DNA from: Cyclobacteriaceae bacterium
Lineage (GTDB): Bacteria; Bacteroidota; Bacteroidia; Cytophagales; Cyclobacteriaceae
Assembly (NCBI GenBank): GCA_016787665.1
Contig: JAEUUC010000007.1
Span: forward strand, 124,001 to 188,000
Direction of reading: 5' to 3'
DNA length: 64,000 bases
The translations under genes were made by a program, and so were the position numbers. Below, in pieces: positions 34,201 to 41,496 of this stretch; positions within the stretch are counted from its first letter, which is position 1, and every line of letters begins with the position of its first letter. Below the pieces are notes generated by a model that worked only from the letters and a program-made list of their open reading frames with translations, was not told the DNA's origin and made no database searches.

Positions 34201-35878
34201 GAGACGGAGTGATCGTGGCTCCTCCAACAGCAGTGTTGTCGCCAGTTGTGGTAAAACTGGCATCGGTGGATTTTACCAACGAATAACTTCCCCATTTGCC
34301 GACAGGAGTGCTGCTCACTTGAACATTAACCACTGTAGCGGTTTGTGTGCCGCTGGACGTAAGCGAGAACCCAAAGACAGCCTGATTTGGGGTTCCTCCC
34401 ACAAGGGGAGAGGCAGCTACACCAGTAGTAAGCACGGCAATAGTTGTTCCGGGTGCAAACGAGTAGTTGGTTCCGCTGGCCGAACCGGTTACTGTTCCAT
34501 TAGTAACCGTAACGTTGGCGTTGGCCAAAGAGGGCTGAATGGCCGTAGTGCCTGCGTTCACGGCCGCATCAACCGTAACCACTAGAAAGTAATGAGACGA
34601 TGTTGTGGAAAGGGATTGCGATAAACCCGAAATGACGACTTCGGTGGCACTTGGTGTAAAGGTTAATCCGCCCACCGTTGTGTTGTCGCCCGTGGTGGCG
34701 AAACTGTTGTCAGTTGATTTCACCAGCGAATAACTTCCCCACTTACCGATTGGTGTGCTGCTTACTTGCACGTTCACAGCAGTAGCTGTTTCGGCAGCGG
34801 TGGATGTCAGCGAAAATCCAAAAACGGCTTGCCCGGTTGCTCCCGCGACCAAAGGCGATGCCGCTAGGCCTGTACTGAGATTGGCAATGGTGGTTACCGG
34901 TCCGGCAAAACTGTAATTGGTTCCAGTTGCTGAGCCTGTTGTGATGCCCGTGCCCACGGTAACATTAGCTGCCGCTAATGAGGGTTGCATTGCGGGCGTT
35001 GCGCCTGTAACACCGGCTGCAATGTTTACGACCAAAAAGTAATTGGTGGCAGAAGTGGTGATGGATTCGTTCAGCCCCGTGATGCCAACCTGCGTAGCGG
35101 TGGGTGTAAAGGTTAATCCGGCTATCGTAGTGTTATCACCTCCTGTCGAAAAATCAGCATCGGTGGAACGGACCAATGAATATGACCCCAAAACAGACGC
35201 AGGGTTCGAACTAAGCTGAACATTGACTACCGTGGCCGTTTGAGTCCCATTGGAGGTCAGGGAGAAACCCAGAATAGCCAAGTTGCTGGCGCCAGCCCCC
35301 AAAGGTGAAGGCGCGACACCTGAAGTCAGATTGGCAATCGTGGTCGTGAGGGTGGAAAATGAATAACTGGTGCCCGTTATGGTGGAACCCCCAACTGTGC
35401 TGGTGGAAACAGTAACACCACTAGAAGCCAAAGAAGGCTGTACGGCTAATGTTGCGCCCGTGACCGCAGCGTCAACATCAACGACCAAAAAGAAGAACTC
35501 GTCATCAACACCATTGGCCCCGTCAAAATCGGTGAGCGGTGAGCCTGAGAAAGCGATATCGGTGGCACTAATTGTGCCGGTGGTCACCAAGGTTTCCGAG
35601 CCTACACCACTGAAGGTATTATCTGCCGATTCATAAAGACGGGCGTTGGTGAACTTGCCCACAGGCGTGGTTGACATCGGGAAGGTGATGGCCGTAACGG
35701 TGTTACCTCCACCTCCCGCTTTGGCCAATTGAACGCCCAGGATGGCAATATTGGTGGAGCCCCCAACCTGTGGCGAGCCCGCCAGTCCGCCTGAAGCAGC
35801 GCTAATCGTAACCGCCTGACCATAGGCGGTGCCGGTTACCAGCAGAAGAATCAGAATTCGTAAAATCCCTTTGTTCAT
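28238..35878 (-). CDS. Giant T9SS-secreted multidomain surface protein
   Basis: A 2,546-residue exported protein. A signal peptide (start MNKGILRILILLL, ending near AYGQ) is followed by five tandem repeats of about 150 residues (residues of about 20-770), each with TIANLTTG, a GSYSLVKSTD-type block and a HYFLVV strand. Then come Ig/PKD-like modules, a MAM/jelly-roll-like region (FESGAGSWITGG), an Omp28-like domain (VVLVEGFTNSSFTG) without its cysteines and a type A T9SS sorting domain (YPNPANEQLTVEL to AAGMYLLQL). The ATG at 35878 fits the signal peptide; an upstream start at 35923 would overlap the previous gene. It is the last gene of the six-gene operon. Confidence 0.9.
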   Translation of the reverse strand: MNKGILRILILLLVTGTAYGQAVTISAASGGLAGSPQVGGSTNIAILGVQLAKAGGGGNTVTAITFPMSTTPVGKFTNARLYESADNTFSGVGSETLVTTGTISATDIAFSGSPLTDFDGANGVDDEFFFLVVDVDAAVTGATLAVQPSLASSGVTVSTSTVGGSTITGTSYSFSTLTTTIANLTSGVAPSPLGAGASNLAILGFSLTSNGTQTATVVNVQLSSNPASVLGSYSLVRSTDADFSTGGDNTTIAGLTFTPTATQVGITGLNESITTSATNYFLVVNIAAGVTGATPAMQPSLAAANVTVGTGITTGSATGTNYSFAGPVTTIANLSTGLAASPLVAGATGQAVFGFSLTSTAAETATAVNVQVSSTPIGKWGSYSLVKSTDNSFATTGDNTTVGGLTFTPSATEVVISGLSQSLSTTSSHYFLVVTVDAAVNAGTTAIQPSLANANVTVTNGTVTGSASGTNYSFAPGTTIAVLTTGVAASPLVGGTPNQAVFGFSLTSSGTQTATVVNVQVSSTPVGKWGSYSLVKSTDASFTTTGDNTAVGGATITPSPTQIAITGLSENLTTTASHYFLVVTVDPAVAGATVAIQPSITATNVTVSSGGVTGSATGTNYSFLALTATFAEITAGTAPVIPGTLLSAGSTLQVLAGFSVFSNGTQTISVIDFSTGSTDPTFADEYLYRSTTTGSVGSQIASDGSPDGNFGGLSESIGSTLVYYYLVVDVSSGVTPATTAVTVNPTQADITITGSKGSLSINRTFTFGTSQNSDITLTATATTLIPYRTRQASTINNTDLNLSTRLATYQLRDGGGASDPDDKGTNLTSLTISLPSPNYIRQIALFDDDTNTEIPGTEQTVDNPATTSVTFTPSAPITTTDGGIRNLMVRATFLASVVDNYQIVLSITGATANTSGSGFSAVGTWASTTTAPGNNLIDVVATKLVFSPTLPANVNVATNFATTVRAFDGLNNQDVDFTGQIDLTKSGPGTLTSFGGTTLSPNLVGGQFSWTDLRLSLSGAYTITASDDAHGDALGGDATGNITVNSPASTITPGTTPAIFYGIAFQPLSNIVITETDPAGISGANGTYTFSIALPSGFVFNQAITSGAAVGGGADLSAPSGYTYPSANIVQFSVNLNGTANTNTITMAGLQVGHPHPGTVSPPATGTVNITRSGGSLNISGVAAGAVLGSVSASQASPPASVSFIVEALSGGVAVAPGTVSFNINSAPVNLTGSEGITAATNVFSGSGVTFVSGRYRFTPNSLSSGNYPITYTHTNGAGSQFVSIKNFTVYTSGINGLNPAYCSNDPNATGLSVDQAFIDQRTTAAGLIPATGWSFDYFVYYDLSNFVRITTPNNTTFDPDLPAYGPVINAFGGQIPIGFAICNPGAGVPCGVNGNFFVFNTYQWVTVNAAPIPSLTIADPDAEFCVDDAPVTLTGTPPNSDNVLDDFFDDGSAALIVSSSVGTPRVWSFNPAVAGPGTVNITYTYKNPATGCSGTSSPIAVQVFGRPSTLTGANIVSAGGTSPETCALTPLGTFVASPALTSPNEYRWYSNSALTGTPVTGNVFTPPTDPNTAATTNFYVTQVINGCESNRQSASGTQALELSVIVKAIPAAPVPNFTDASRQYCVGTTVNNLNYGVPGADIRWYLAGSPAVINLVDENNPTAADISTLGITNTAAAVFSHEVTNTVAGCTSARTPITTTIKGLPSLAITADQDPLRICTSGALVSFRGSDGGVAVTTGTWTVTGANASNVPTGSLISAGGQAFLTPTNLVPDPTNYTLRFDHTNSAGCSNFTTTPFRVFPKITPIVQPLDSCDQIFSRLRNISVVQTGPSTSFSVETNSTNIASTAWNFSDGLNLAPGSGAIPPNTNGGNTVNTYLFPHHKFANLGSKTITVTMTTTDGCVYTGQEQLTINPKPKINFRWEDPCRTTNSATEFFAFEQTLPVAIPIATYSWNFRVNNSLNVAGVSGTGTSTPTVNYSNDGTDIVELTARTAAGCVDVVQKPVFIVPTFSAITETNAYDQNFESGAGSWITGGTNSTWLTGLPGVADSSRSGSSGRIWKTGLNNSAPLFPNNVTGKANESSWVLSPCFDFSSANRPVFSLEHWSRASVGLDGAVLQYNENGRIEDDNSWVVVGDVGAGINWYNATGIANSPGNQATGDRGWTGPIDWRKGIFAIDNLIGKSNITFRVAYATNQGRNPGFAFDNVFIGERSRVVLVEGFTNSSFTGNPPNIPNAANFNRLFRNFNRAELVKVMYHTAFPGADPVNALNEPVHNSRAALYGLVQPSVYMVDGSATAKPDSLSLIKAFDNRVLTPSAVKLTANISKVGNEVKINIRVTNSSTTFTLPLAGVRVFTVVMEKQITDAALLGASGSSQFVYVAKDVLPSPSGLLIPSNLAPGGFIDLPEVTWSTRNLVTPGFGSIGIFVQRTEGNSKDVLQAVLYETGRPIGFTLPEPDLVTSLEDLLPEDVLAYPNPANEQLTVELPAKFDQPIRLRMVDQLGRVLEAGNIPTGETKQTIDTSNLAAGMYLLQLEGIQGTPVRKKVIIVH
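33570..35820 (-). repeat. Five tandem repeats of about 450 bp coding for secreted-protein modules
   Basis: The repeats start at roughly 35820, 35350, 34900, 34455 and 34010. The block GAATAACTTC recurs at 34281 and 34728 (447 bp apart), and the matching position of the next copy is 35178 (450 bp further). Copies 2-4 are most alike at DNA level; the outer copies have diverged. Boundaries are approximate. Confidence 0.75.
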
Positions 35879-35903
35879 AGTCTCTGTTTTCTTTTCGTCA
35901 ATT

Positions 35904-37238
35904 TCACTTGGTGAGCTCACCATTACGGTCGGTCTTCATCAAAAAAATGGATGAACGTTGGCCGATGGTATGGGTACCGCAAATCAATAGGCTGCGATCG
36001 TCCAGTTCGCGAACAACGGCAACTTCTTCGTCACCCGAGCCGCCCAGTATTTTGGTCCACTGAATGTTACCAAAACCATCAATCTTTACCAGAAAAATAT
36101 CTTTTCCGTTTCCGAGTTGTGAGTTATCGGAACTTCCGGCCAACAGAAAACCACCATCCGTTGTGGATGTAATAGCGAGGCCCTGATCAACGACATCCGA
36201 TGTATTCTTGTCGAGGTTGCCCGTTGCGGTTGGAATGACGGATTGAATACCGTCAAAATACCGGGCGCTGGCAGCATCGATGGAGCCATTCGGAAACACC
36301 CGGACAAAAAACATATTACCCTTGGAGCCATCGGTGGCCTGGCTGTAGGTGCCCACAACACCAAACCCATAGCCGGGTGATTCGCCTGGCTGAATGTCGG
36401 ACGGCACCATCAGTTGCTGTGACGTTTGGCCAAGTTGACTGAAATTGTCGTAAACGGCCGAGTCCCGCACGGCAGGAATTGCAAGCCATGACGAGTTGAA
36501 ATTTCCCTGGATATCTGCAATAGCGGTAGCCCAAATGATGGATCCAGTTGGTGAAAAGTGTACCGATTTTGAGTTTTGATAGGTATTATCCAGCAGGTCG
36601 AAGGTGTTCGTCCAGTTAACCGTAAAATCAGGGTTGAGTACTGCCAATAGCTGCTTGGCCGGAGCGGTTTGCTGATTAATAACGCCTTCCTTGAAGGTGC
36701 CCAACAAAATCAAACGCCCATCCGGGGTTACATTAATTGACCCACCAAAAAAGTCAGCTTTAACGGCAGCAGGATTCGCTGAATTGTCGGATAAAACGAA
36801 CTTGTTCACCAATTGAAATGAACTATTAAGGACGAGCATGCGCAGCGAGGAAATAGCCACATTTGCAGCCTGCTCGGCAAATGGATCCAGGTTGGTGCTG
36901 TCCCCAATGATTACGTAGCCCGATTGACCATTAGCAAATTTTACAGATTTTACGTTCTTCCCCGTTCCGCCTTCGTAGGTGTATAAGGTGCCAACCTGAT
37001 CACCCTCAGCATTGGCTTCTACCAGTGCGGTGGCTGTTTCGATTCCGATGTTGGCAACATCAAGGTTACCCAGAATAATGAAGCCATTGCCTGTGACTTC
37101 TAACGAGGTGGCACGCATGTTGTAGGGCGCTTCGTAGAAACGAATGAAGGTTGCGCGCTTGGTGGGCTTGGCATCCTCCAAATTGGTGCATGCAACCAGC
37201 ACCAGAACAAAAGCGAGGAAGTAGAAAAGTGTTTTCAT
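35904..37238 (-). CDS. Beta-propeller-like lipoprotein
   Basis: A 444-residue lipoprotein: the signal peptide ends in LVAC with Cys at residue 17. The mature part has repeats of the form DGGFLLAGSS...DIFLVKIDGFGNIQW, seen in predicted propeller proteins of Bacteroidota that read like delta-60 repeats. Its partner is unknown. It overlaps the upstream barrel gene by 4 bp and precedes the giant secreted protein by 25 bp, so it may act with both at the cell surface. Confidence 0.82.
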   Translation of the reverse strand: MKTLFYFLAFVLVLVACTNLEDAKPTKRATFIRFYEAPYNMRATSLEVTGNGFIILGNLDVANIGIETATALVEANAEGDQVGTLYTYEGGTGKNVKSVKFANGQSGYVIIGDSTNLDPFAEQAANVAISSLRMLVLNSSFQLVNKFVLSDNSANPAAVKADFFGGSINVTPDGRLILLGTFKEGVINQQTAPAKQLLAVLNPDFTVNWTNTFDLLDNTYQNSKSVHFSPTGSIIWATAIADIQGNFNSSWLAIPAVRDSAVYDNFSQLGQTSQQLMVPSDIQPGESPGYGFGVVGTYSQATDGSKGNMFFVRVFPNGSIDAASARYFDGIQSVIPTATGNLDKNTSDVVDQGLAITSTTDGGFLLAGSSDNSQLGNGKDIFLVKIDGFGNIQWTKILGGSGDEEVAVVRELDDRSLLICGTHTIGQRSSIFLMKTDRNGELTK

Positions 37239-38299
37239 TTCTTACGAATCAACTTTTTGGGTTTGAAAATATCCTGCATGTAGGATATCGAAAGGGAAAA
37301 GGAGTTTAGTTTAAAAATGGGATCCGCATAGCCGTAATCCCACAGCAACTTTTGATTTTCAAAAGCCGATTCGTCAGACGTGAGATTTGTAAAACCCTGC
37401 AGGTAACGCACTTCGGCCACGAATACCCCGGAGGCGATCCTCATCTTCATTCCCGCTCCGGCATAAGCACTCAGGTTGATTTTTTCGCGGGTCAGCTCCA
37501 CTGAAGATTCCGGAATAGAGGCGGCATCCTGGCGCTGCCGCTCAGCCGTCATCGTGGCCGATAGCAAGTAATCCACACTTACCCCGCCCGTCACATACGG
37601 CCGGATTTTCTGGTGAATTTTTGAGTTTAAATTCAGGAAATTGTATTCAGCCCCAAGCGGGAGGCTAATCCAGTTTTGCGTTTCCGCACCAACAAACGTA
37701 TTGAGCAGCGGATCGGTCGTGGTGGTCGCCCTTTCTACATTCTGTGTCACCTGAAACCGATGTTGCACATATAGTAATTCACCATGTAACGTAAGTCGCT
37801 TGCTAAAGGGCACATCCACACCGGCTCCCAGTTGCAGGGCGAAGGAAGACTTGTACTTGCTGTCGGGGGCCAGATTAACAGCAGAAATCTGCTCAATCAC
37901 ATGTGGGCGACTGAAATTTCCGCCTACCCGCAAACCGATGCGGTAAATGGGATCTTTTCGAAACGTATTGAACAACGCAATGAATTCAGCCGGATCAATC
38001 TGCGGGTTTGGTTCGAAATAGGGGTCGGCCTTTTTCAAGTTAAGCATCGCTTGATCGGCCTTTTCCGGCTCCTCCAGGTAGATGTAGCTAAGGCACAAAA
38101 TTTTGTAAGCTTCGACCTTCAGCTGCTTCTCTTCCTTTGTAAAGCCCGATGCAAGACATTGTTCCAATTGATTGGGAATTTCATGCAATCGACCCTGCTC
38201 ATAGGTGGCCCTCGCCAGGCGCAACTTTTGGGCACAGTCCTGACCGGCTGCAAACTGGCCTGCGGCCAGAAGGGTCAACAATAATAGGCTAATTCTCAT
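37235..38299 (-). CDS. Outer-membrane beta-barrel protein with TPR-like N-terminus
   Basis: A 354-residue protein with a signal peptide (to about AAGQ, residue 19), a helical TPR-like stretch of about 90 residues (YEQGRLHEIPNQLEQCL, EAYKILCLSYIYLEEPEKAD), and from about residue 125 alternating amphipathic strands of a PorT-like outer-membrane barrel (YRIGLRVGGNFSRP, LHGELLYVQHRF). The combined layout recurs in Bacteroidota envelope loci. It is 6 bp after the nSTAND gene and overlaps the lipoprotein gene, so all three are likely co-translated. Confidence 0.82.
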   Translation of the reverse strand: MRISLLLLTLLAAGQFAAGQDCAQKLRLARATYEQGRLHEIPNQLEQCLASGFTKEEKQLKVEAYKILCLSYIYLEEPEKADQAMLNLKKADPYFEPNPQIDPAEFIALFNTFRKDPIYRIGLRVGGNFSRPHVIEQISAVNLAPDSKYKSSFALQLGAGVDVPFSKRLTLHGELLYVQHRFQVTQNVERATTTTDPLLNTFVGAETQNWISLPLGAEYNFLNLNSKIHQKIRPYVTGGVSVDYLLSATMTAERQRQDAASIPESSVELTREKINLSAYAGAGMKMRIASGVFVAEVRYLQGFTNLTSDESAFENQKLLWDYGYADPIFKLNSFSLSISYMQDIFKPKKLIRKK

Positions 38300-38305
38300 G
38301 CGCAG

Positions 38306-41300
38306 TTATTTTTTTGCACCTGGATAGGAGTTACACGTTTTTTCGTAGTCAAGGTCGGATCCTACGTAGATATCCCACTCTTCTTCAGTCAGGTTGCGCT
38401 TGATGAAATCTGAGCAAAGGATATTGGCCATTGTCTGTATCCGGGTCGGATACGCGCGAATACTTTCTTCGGTTGTGATTTGTCCCTGACGAACCGTTTG
38501 CCGCGTACTGTGTAAACCAATCATGATCTGCTCGTCATTGGGTGTAAAGGCAAGGCTCCAAACCCAGTCACTGTGATCGGCCAAACGAATGGGTTGTTCT
38601 TTCAGGTTTTTCACATTCCAGATTCTTACGGTTTTATCCTTGCTGGCCGAGGCCATGAACGTGCCCGCGTGGTTGTACTTAATCTGCTCAATAGCAGCTT
38701 CGTGACCGGGCAAAAACCGAATTACCTGATTATTCACTAAAATTTTCATCAAACCTGACTCATCCCCAACAATCAACTGATTACCCTGCGGGGCCCAACT
38801 CACAGCAGTCAGGTGCCGGCCGAGGCCTTTTATTTCCGTCATGGCATAGTTATTGGCCACGTCCCAGATGTAAAGGCTGCCATTTTCCCCTGCGCCTGCA
38901 ATCTTTTTGCCGTCTGCGCTGAGGTCGATGGCATTAATTTTTACCGGGCATTTGATAACCTCCTGGCTGGTGGTCAGGTTCGAAAACTTGATGCTTCGCC
39001 CGGCATTGTCGCGGGCGAAAAAGCCTTGATTATCCGGGGTGAACGAAATGTTTTCGACATCGTACACATAGCCACCAATCTTTCTTGCGCCTGCATCGAG
39101 GTTGTTAAGGTCATATAACTCAACGTAGTTGCTGGTAGCGTCAAGCGTATTCAATCCAGCTGCCACCAGCCATTTGCCGTCTGAGGTAACATCCAATGAA
39201 AACACCTGAAAATTAGGGCGTTTGGTGGCATCCACGAGGACATTCGGTGTCCAGCCGCCTTCAGGCGAGTGTGACCAACGAATGATCTTGCCATCGCTTC
39301 CACCCGAATAGATAAACTTGTCGTTTGCGTGGGACACCAGAGTCCGCGCGGCACCAAACTCGTGGCCAGCCAGACTGTTTGTTAACGGGTGGTTGTTGTT
39401 GCGCAAGGCATAGAACAAGCCGTTATAGATATCGTTGTCATATGAGTAACCCTGATTGGCGTCATTGAACATAAACGCTTGCTGTGCCAACAGGGCTTCC
39501 AATTCAGGATTACTGCTGCCCAGTTCCTGCGATTTCAGAGCCATGGCTTTAGCCTGTGCCAGATACCGCGCCCGCTGAGCAGCATTTCGTTGCCGCTCCG
39601 CTTCTTGCTTTTGTCGGTTTGCTTCTTCGGCATTCCGGTCCGCTCGGACACGAGCCACGTTTGCTTCGTTGCGCTGCTTTTCAGCTTCTTTGCGCTGCTC
39701 TTCAGCAACTTTTTTAGCCTCTTCCGCTGCTAACCGTTGCTTCTCAGCCTCGCGGAAGTTGTCTTCGGCTTTCTGACGCTGAGCGTCCGCTTCCTTTTGT
39801 GCGGCAATAGCTGCGTTTCGCTGCATTCGTGCTTCGGCTGCGTTCCGGTTGGCCAGTTCCTCTTTTTCTTGTGCAATTTGCGCTTGTCGTTTGGCTTCCG
39901 CTTGTTGAACAAAGGCGTACACAACGGCAATGAGTGCGACAACTAAAAACGCCCCCAATACAATAGCGGTAGTTCTGGCGCGCTGTAACTTGCGCTTTTG
40001 CTCCAGTTCTTTTATTCGTTGTTCGGTTTCGAATTCCTTCCGGGAATATTCCAGGAAGATCATCGTTCGCTCGAAGGCGGGATGGTAGCGCTGACCCCAC
40101 ACCAGGGTCGGTTTGTGCTTGGCTTGCCAGTTGAGCGCCAACTGCAAATCTGGTGGACGCCACAAGCCGGCTTTGCCCACCTGATATTGGGCAGCTGCTT
40201 CGGCCAGACGTTGGTACATCTGCACGGCATCGGCCTCATCATCTACCCAGTTCTTTAACCGGCTCCAGATACGCATCAAACTTTCGTGCGAGATATCGAT
40301 CATGGAACGGCCGGTCAGGGCCACTCCATAGGCAGGAGTCAATAGCGAACGGCCCGGCTCGCGAAACTTTTCAACAACTTGTGCTACTTCATCCTCCGAT
40401 ACATCGGCAATGGCCGCGATTTCGTTTAGCTTGGTCGGGCGCCTGATGCCGAAGTTTTCTCCGCGCTTCTCTGTGATGGCTTTAAATAGCACTTCACAAA
40501 TTCGCTTCTGATCTTCGTCCAATTCATCGTACGCTTCGTTGGCATGTTGCGAGAGGGCCTCGCTCATGGTTCCGATGGCCTCGTAGTGCTTCAGGTCAAC
40601 GGCTTCGTCTTCCGAATCCTTGAATCGCTTCCAGTAGCTCCACGTCCGCATCAACGCGTGCTGGAGAATTGGCAATTGATCCGGGTTGTCACCCAGGTCA
40701 TTTAACAATTGCTGCACGAGGCGTGGAGCAATGCGGGCGCCACCCACCGCTACGGGGCCTTCGATTGCCCTACGTTTTTGGTCGCGGGTTAATTGGGGAA
40801 TGAGGTAGTGGCTGTCGTTGATCTTGCGCGTAAGGTCGGGGAACTGCGCACAGTCGCCAATAAAGTCGGAACGCATCGTGATGGCCACGTAAATGGGCGC
40901 ATCGGTATAGTTCACGGCCTCCATCAGCAGGTTGACAAAGGCCAGCGTTTCATTTACCGAATTAGGATCGGTGCCGTCTTTAAAGCGGAACAATTCCTCA
41001 AACTGATCCACCAGCACCAAATAATTGATGTCGGCTCGCCTGCGCGATTGTTCGATCGCTTCAACCAAACCCAGCGAGCTACTGCGCAACAGGGTTGATA
41101 CGATCGTGCGTTTGATCTTTTTATCCTCACCATCGGCCGCCTTATACTCGGCTGAGGTAGCGAGCAGCGATTCGGCCAGGTTTTCGATCGGTCCGGAACC
41201 CGGCCGTGTCACCACCACTTCCCAGTTTGGACTGGCATCGGTGAGGAAGCCCCCGTACAAAATCGGGAGTACACCGCAGTAGATGAATGACGACTTACCG

Positions 41301-41491
41301 GAACCAGACGGACCGATTACGCCTACAAACCGGCTTTTGGAAAGTTTGAGCAGCACTTCATCACTCTGGCCCTCGCGACCAAAGAACAAGTGACTTTCTT
41401 CAATCTTGAACGGCCGCAAGCCCGGGAAGGGGTTGGACACATCGGTGAGTGAAGGGGTTCCGGGGAATTGCTCGCTAACGATCGTATTCAT
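38306..41491 (-). CDS. Membrane-anchored nSTAND-type ATPase with coiled coil and WD40 propeller
   Basis: A 1,061-residue STAND ATPase. The nSTAND1 opening NPFPGLRPF...FFGRE (residues 20-40) precedes Walker A GPSGSGKSS (60-68) and Walker B VLVDQFEEL (159-167); a winged-helix-like region follows (about 290-420). A membrane helix lies near residues 510-530 (VLGAFLVVALIAVVYAF), then about 120 residues of Ala/Glu/Arg/Lys/Gln-rich coiled coil and from about 690 a WD40 propeller (SKDKTVRIWNVKN). Such proteins sense a ligand through the repeat domain and oligomerise on ATP binding. The propeller is placed across the membrane from the ATPase if the helix is real. It begins 5 bp after the TIR gene. Confidence 0.9.
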   Translation of the reverse strand: MNTIVSEQFPGTPSLTDVSNPFPGLRPFKIEESHLFFGREGQSDEVLLKLSKSRFVGVIGPSGSGKSSFIYCGVLPILYGGFLTDASPNWEVVVTRPGSGPIENLAESLLATSAEYKAADGEDKKIKRTIVSTLLRSSSLGLVEAIEQSRRRADINYLVLVDQFEELFRFKDGTDPNSVNETLAFVNLLMEAVNYTDAPIYVAITMRSDFIGDCAQFPDLTRKINDSHYLIPQLTRDQKRRAIEGPVAVGGARIAPRLVQQLLNDLGDNPDQLPILQHALMRTWSYWKRFKDSEDEAVDLKHYEAIGTMSEALSQHANEAYDELDEDQKRICEVLFKAITEKRGENFGIRRPTKLNEIAAIADVSEDEVAQVVEKFREPGRSLLTPAYGVALTGRSMIDISHESLMRIWSRLKNWVDDEADAVQMYQRLAEAAAQYQVGKAGLWRPPDLQLALNWQAKHKPTLVWGQRYHPAFERTMIFLEYSRKEFETEQRIKELEQKRKLQRARTTAIVLGAFLVVALIAVVYAFVQQAEAKRQAQIAQEKEELANRNAAEARMQRNAAIAAQKEADAQRQKAEDNFREAEKQRLAAEEAKKVAEEQRKEAEKQRNEANVARVRADRNAEEANRQKQEAERQRNAAQRARYLAQAKAMALKSQELGSSNPELEALLAQQAFMFNDANQGYSYDNDIYNGLFYALRNNNHPLTNSLAGHEFGAARTLVSHANDKFIYSGGSDGKIIRWSHSPEGGWTPNVLVDATKRPNFQVFSLDVTSDGKWLVAAGLNTLDATSNYVELYDLNNLDAGARKIGGYVYDVENISFTPDNQGFFARDNAGRSIKFSNLTTSQEVIKCPVKINAIDLSADGKKIAGAGENGSLYIWDVANNYAMTEIKGLGRHLTAVSWAPQGNQLIVGDESGLMKILVNNQVIRFLPGHEAAIEQIKYNHAGTFMASASKDKTVRIWNVKNLKEQPIRLADHSDWVWSLAFTPNDEQIMIGLHSTRQTVRQGQITTEESIRAYPTRIQTMANILCSDFIKRNLTEEEWDIYVGSDLDYEKTCNSYPGAKK

Positions 41492-41496
41492 ATTCG

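Noticed and set aside
33570..35820. Possible CRISPR or satellite array suggested by repeated DNA words
   Set aside because: The period is about 450 bp, the repeats are in frame and encode similar protein modules; there are no short repeats with unique spacers.
28238..35878. Frameshift or assembly artefact as the cause of the giant gene
   Set aside because: The frame is open over 2,546 codons with a signal peptide at one end and a sorting domain at the other, so it is one intact gene.
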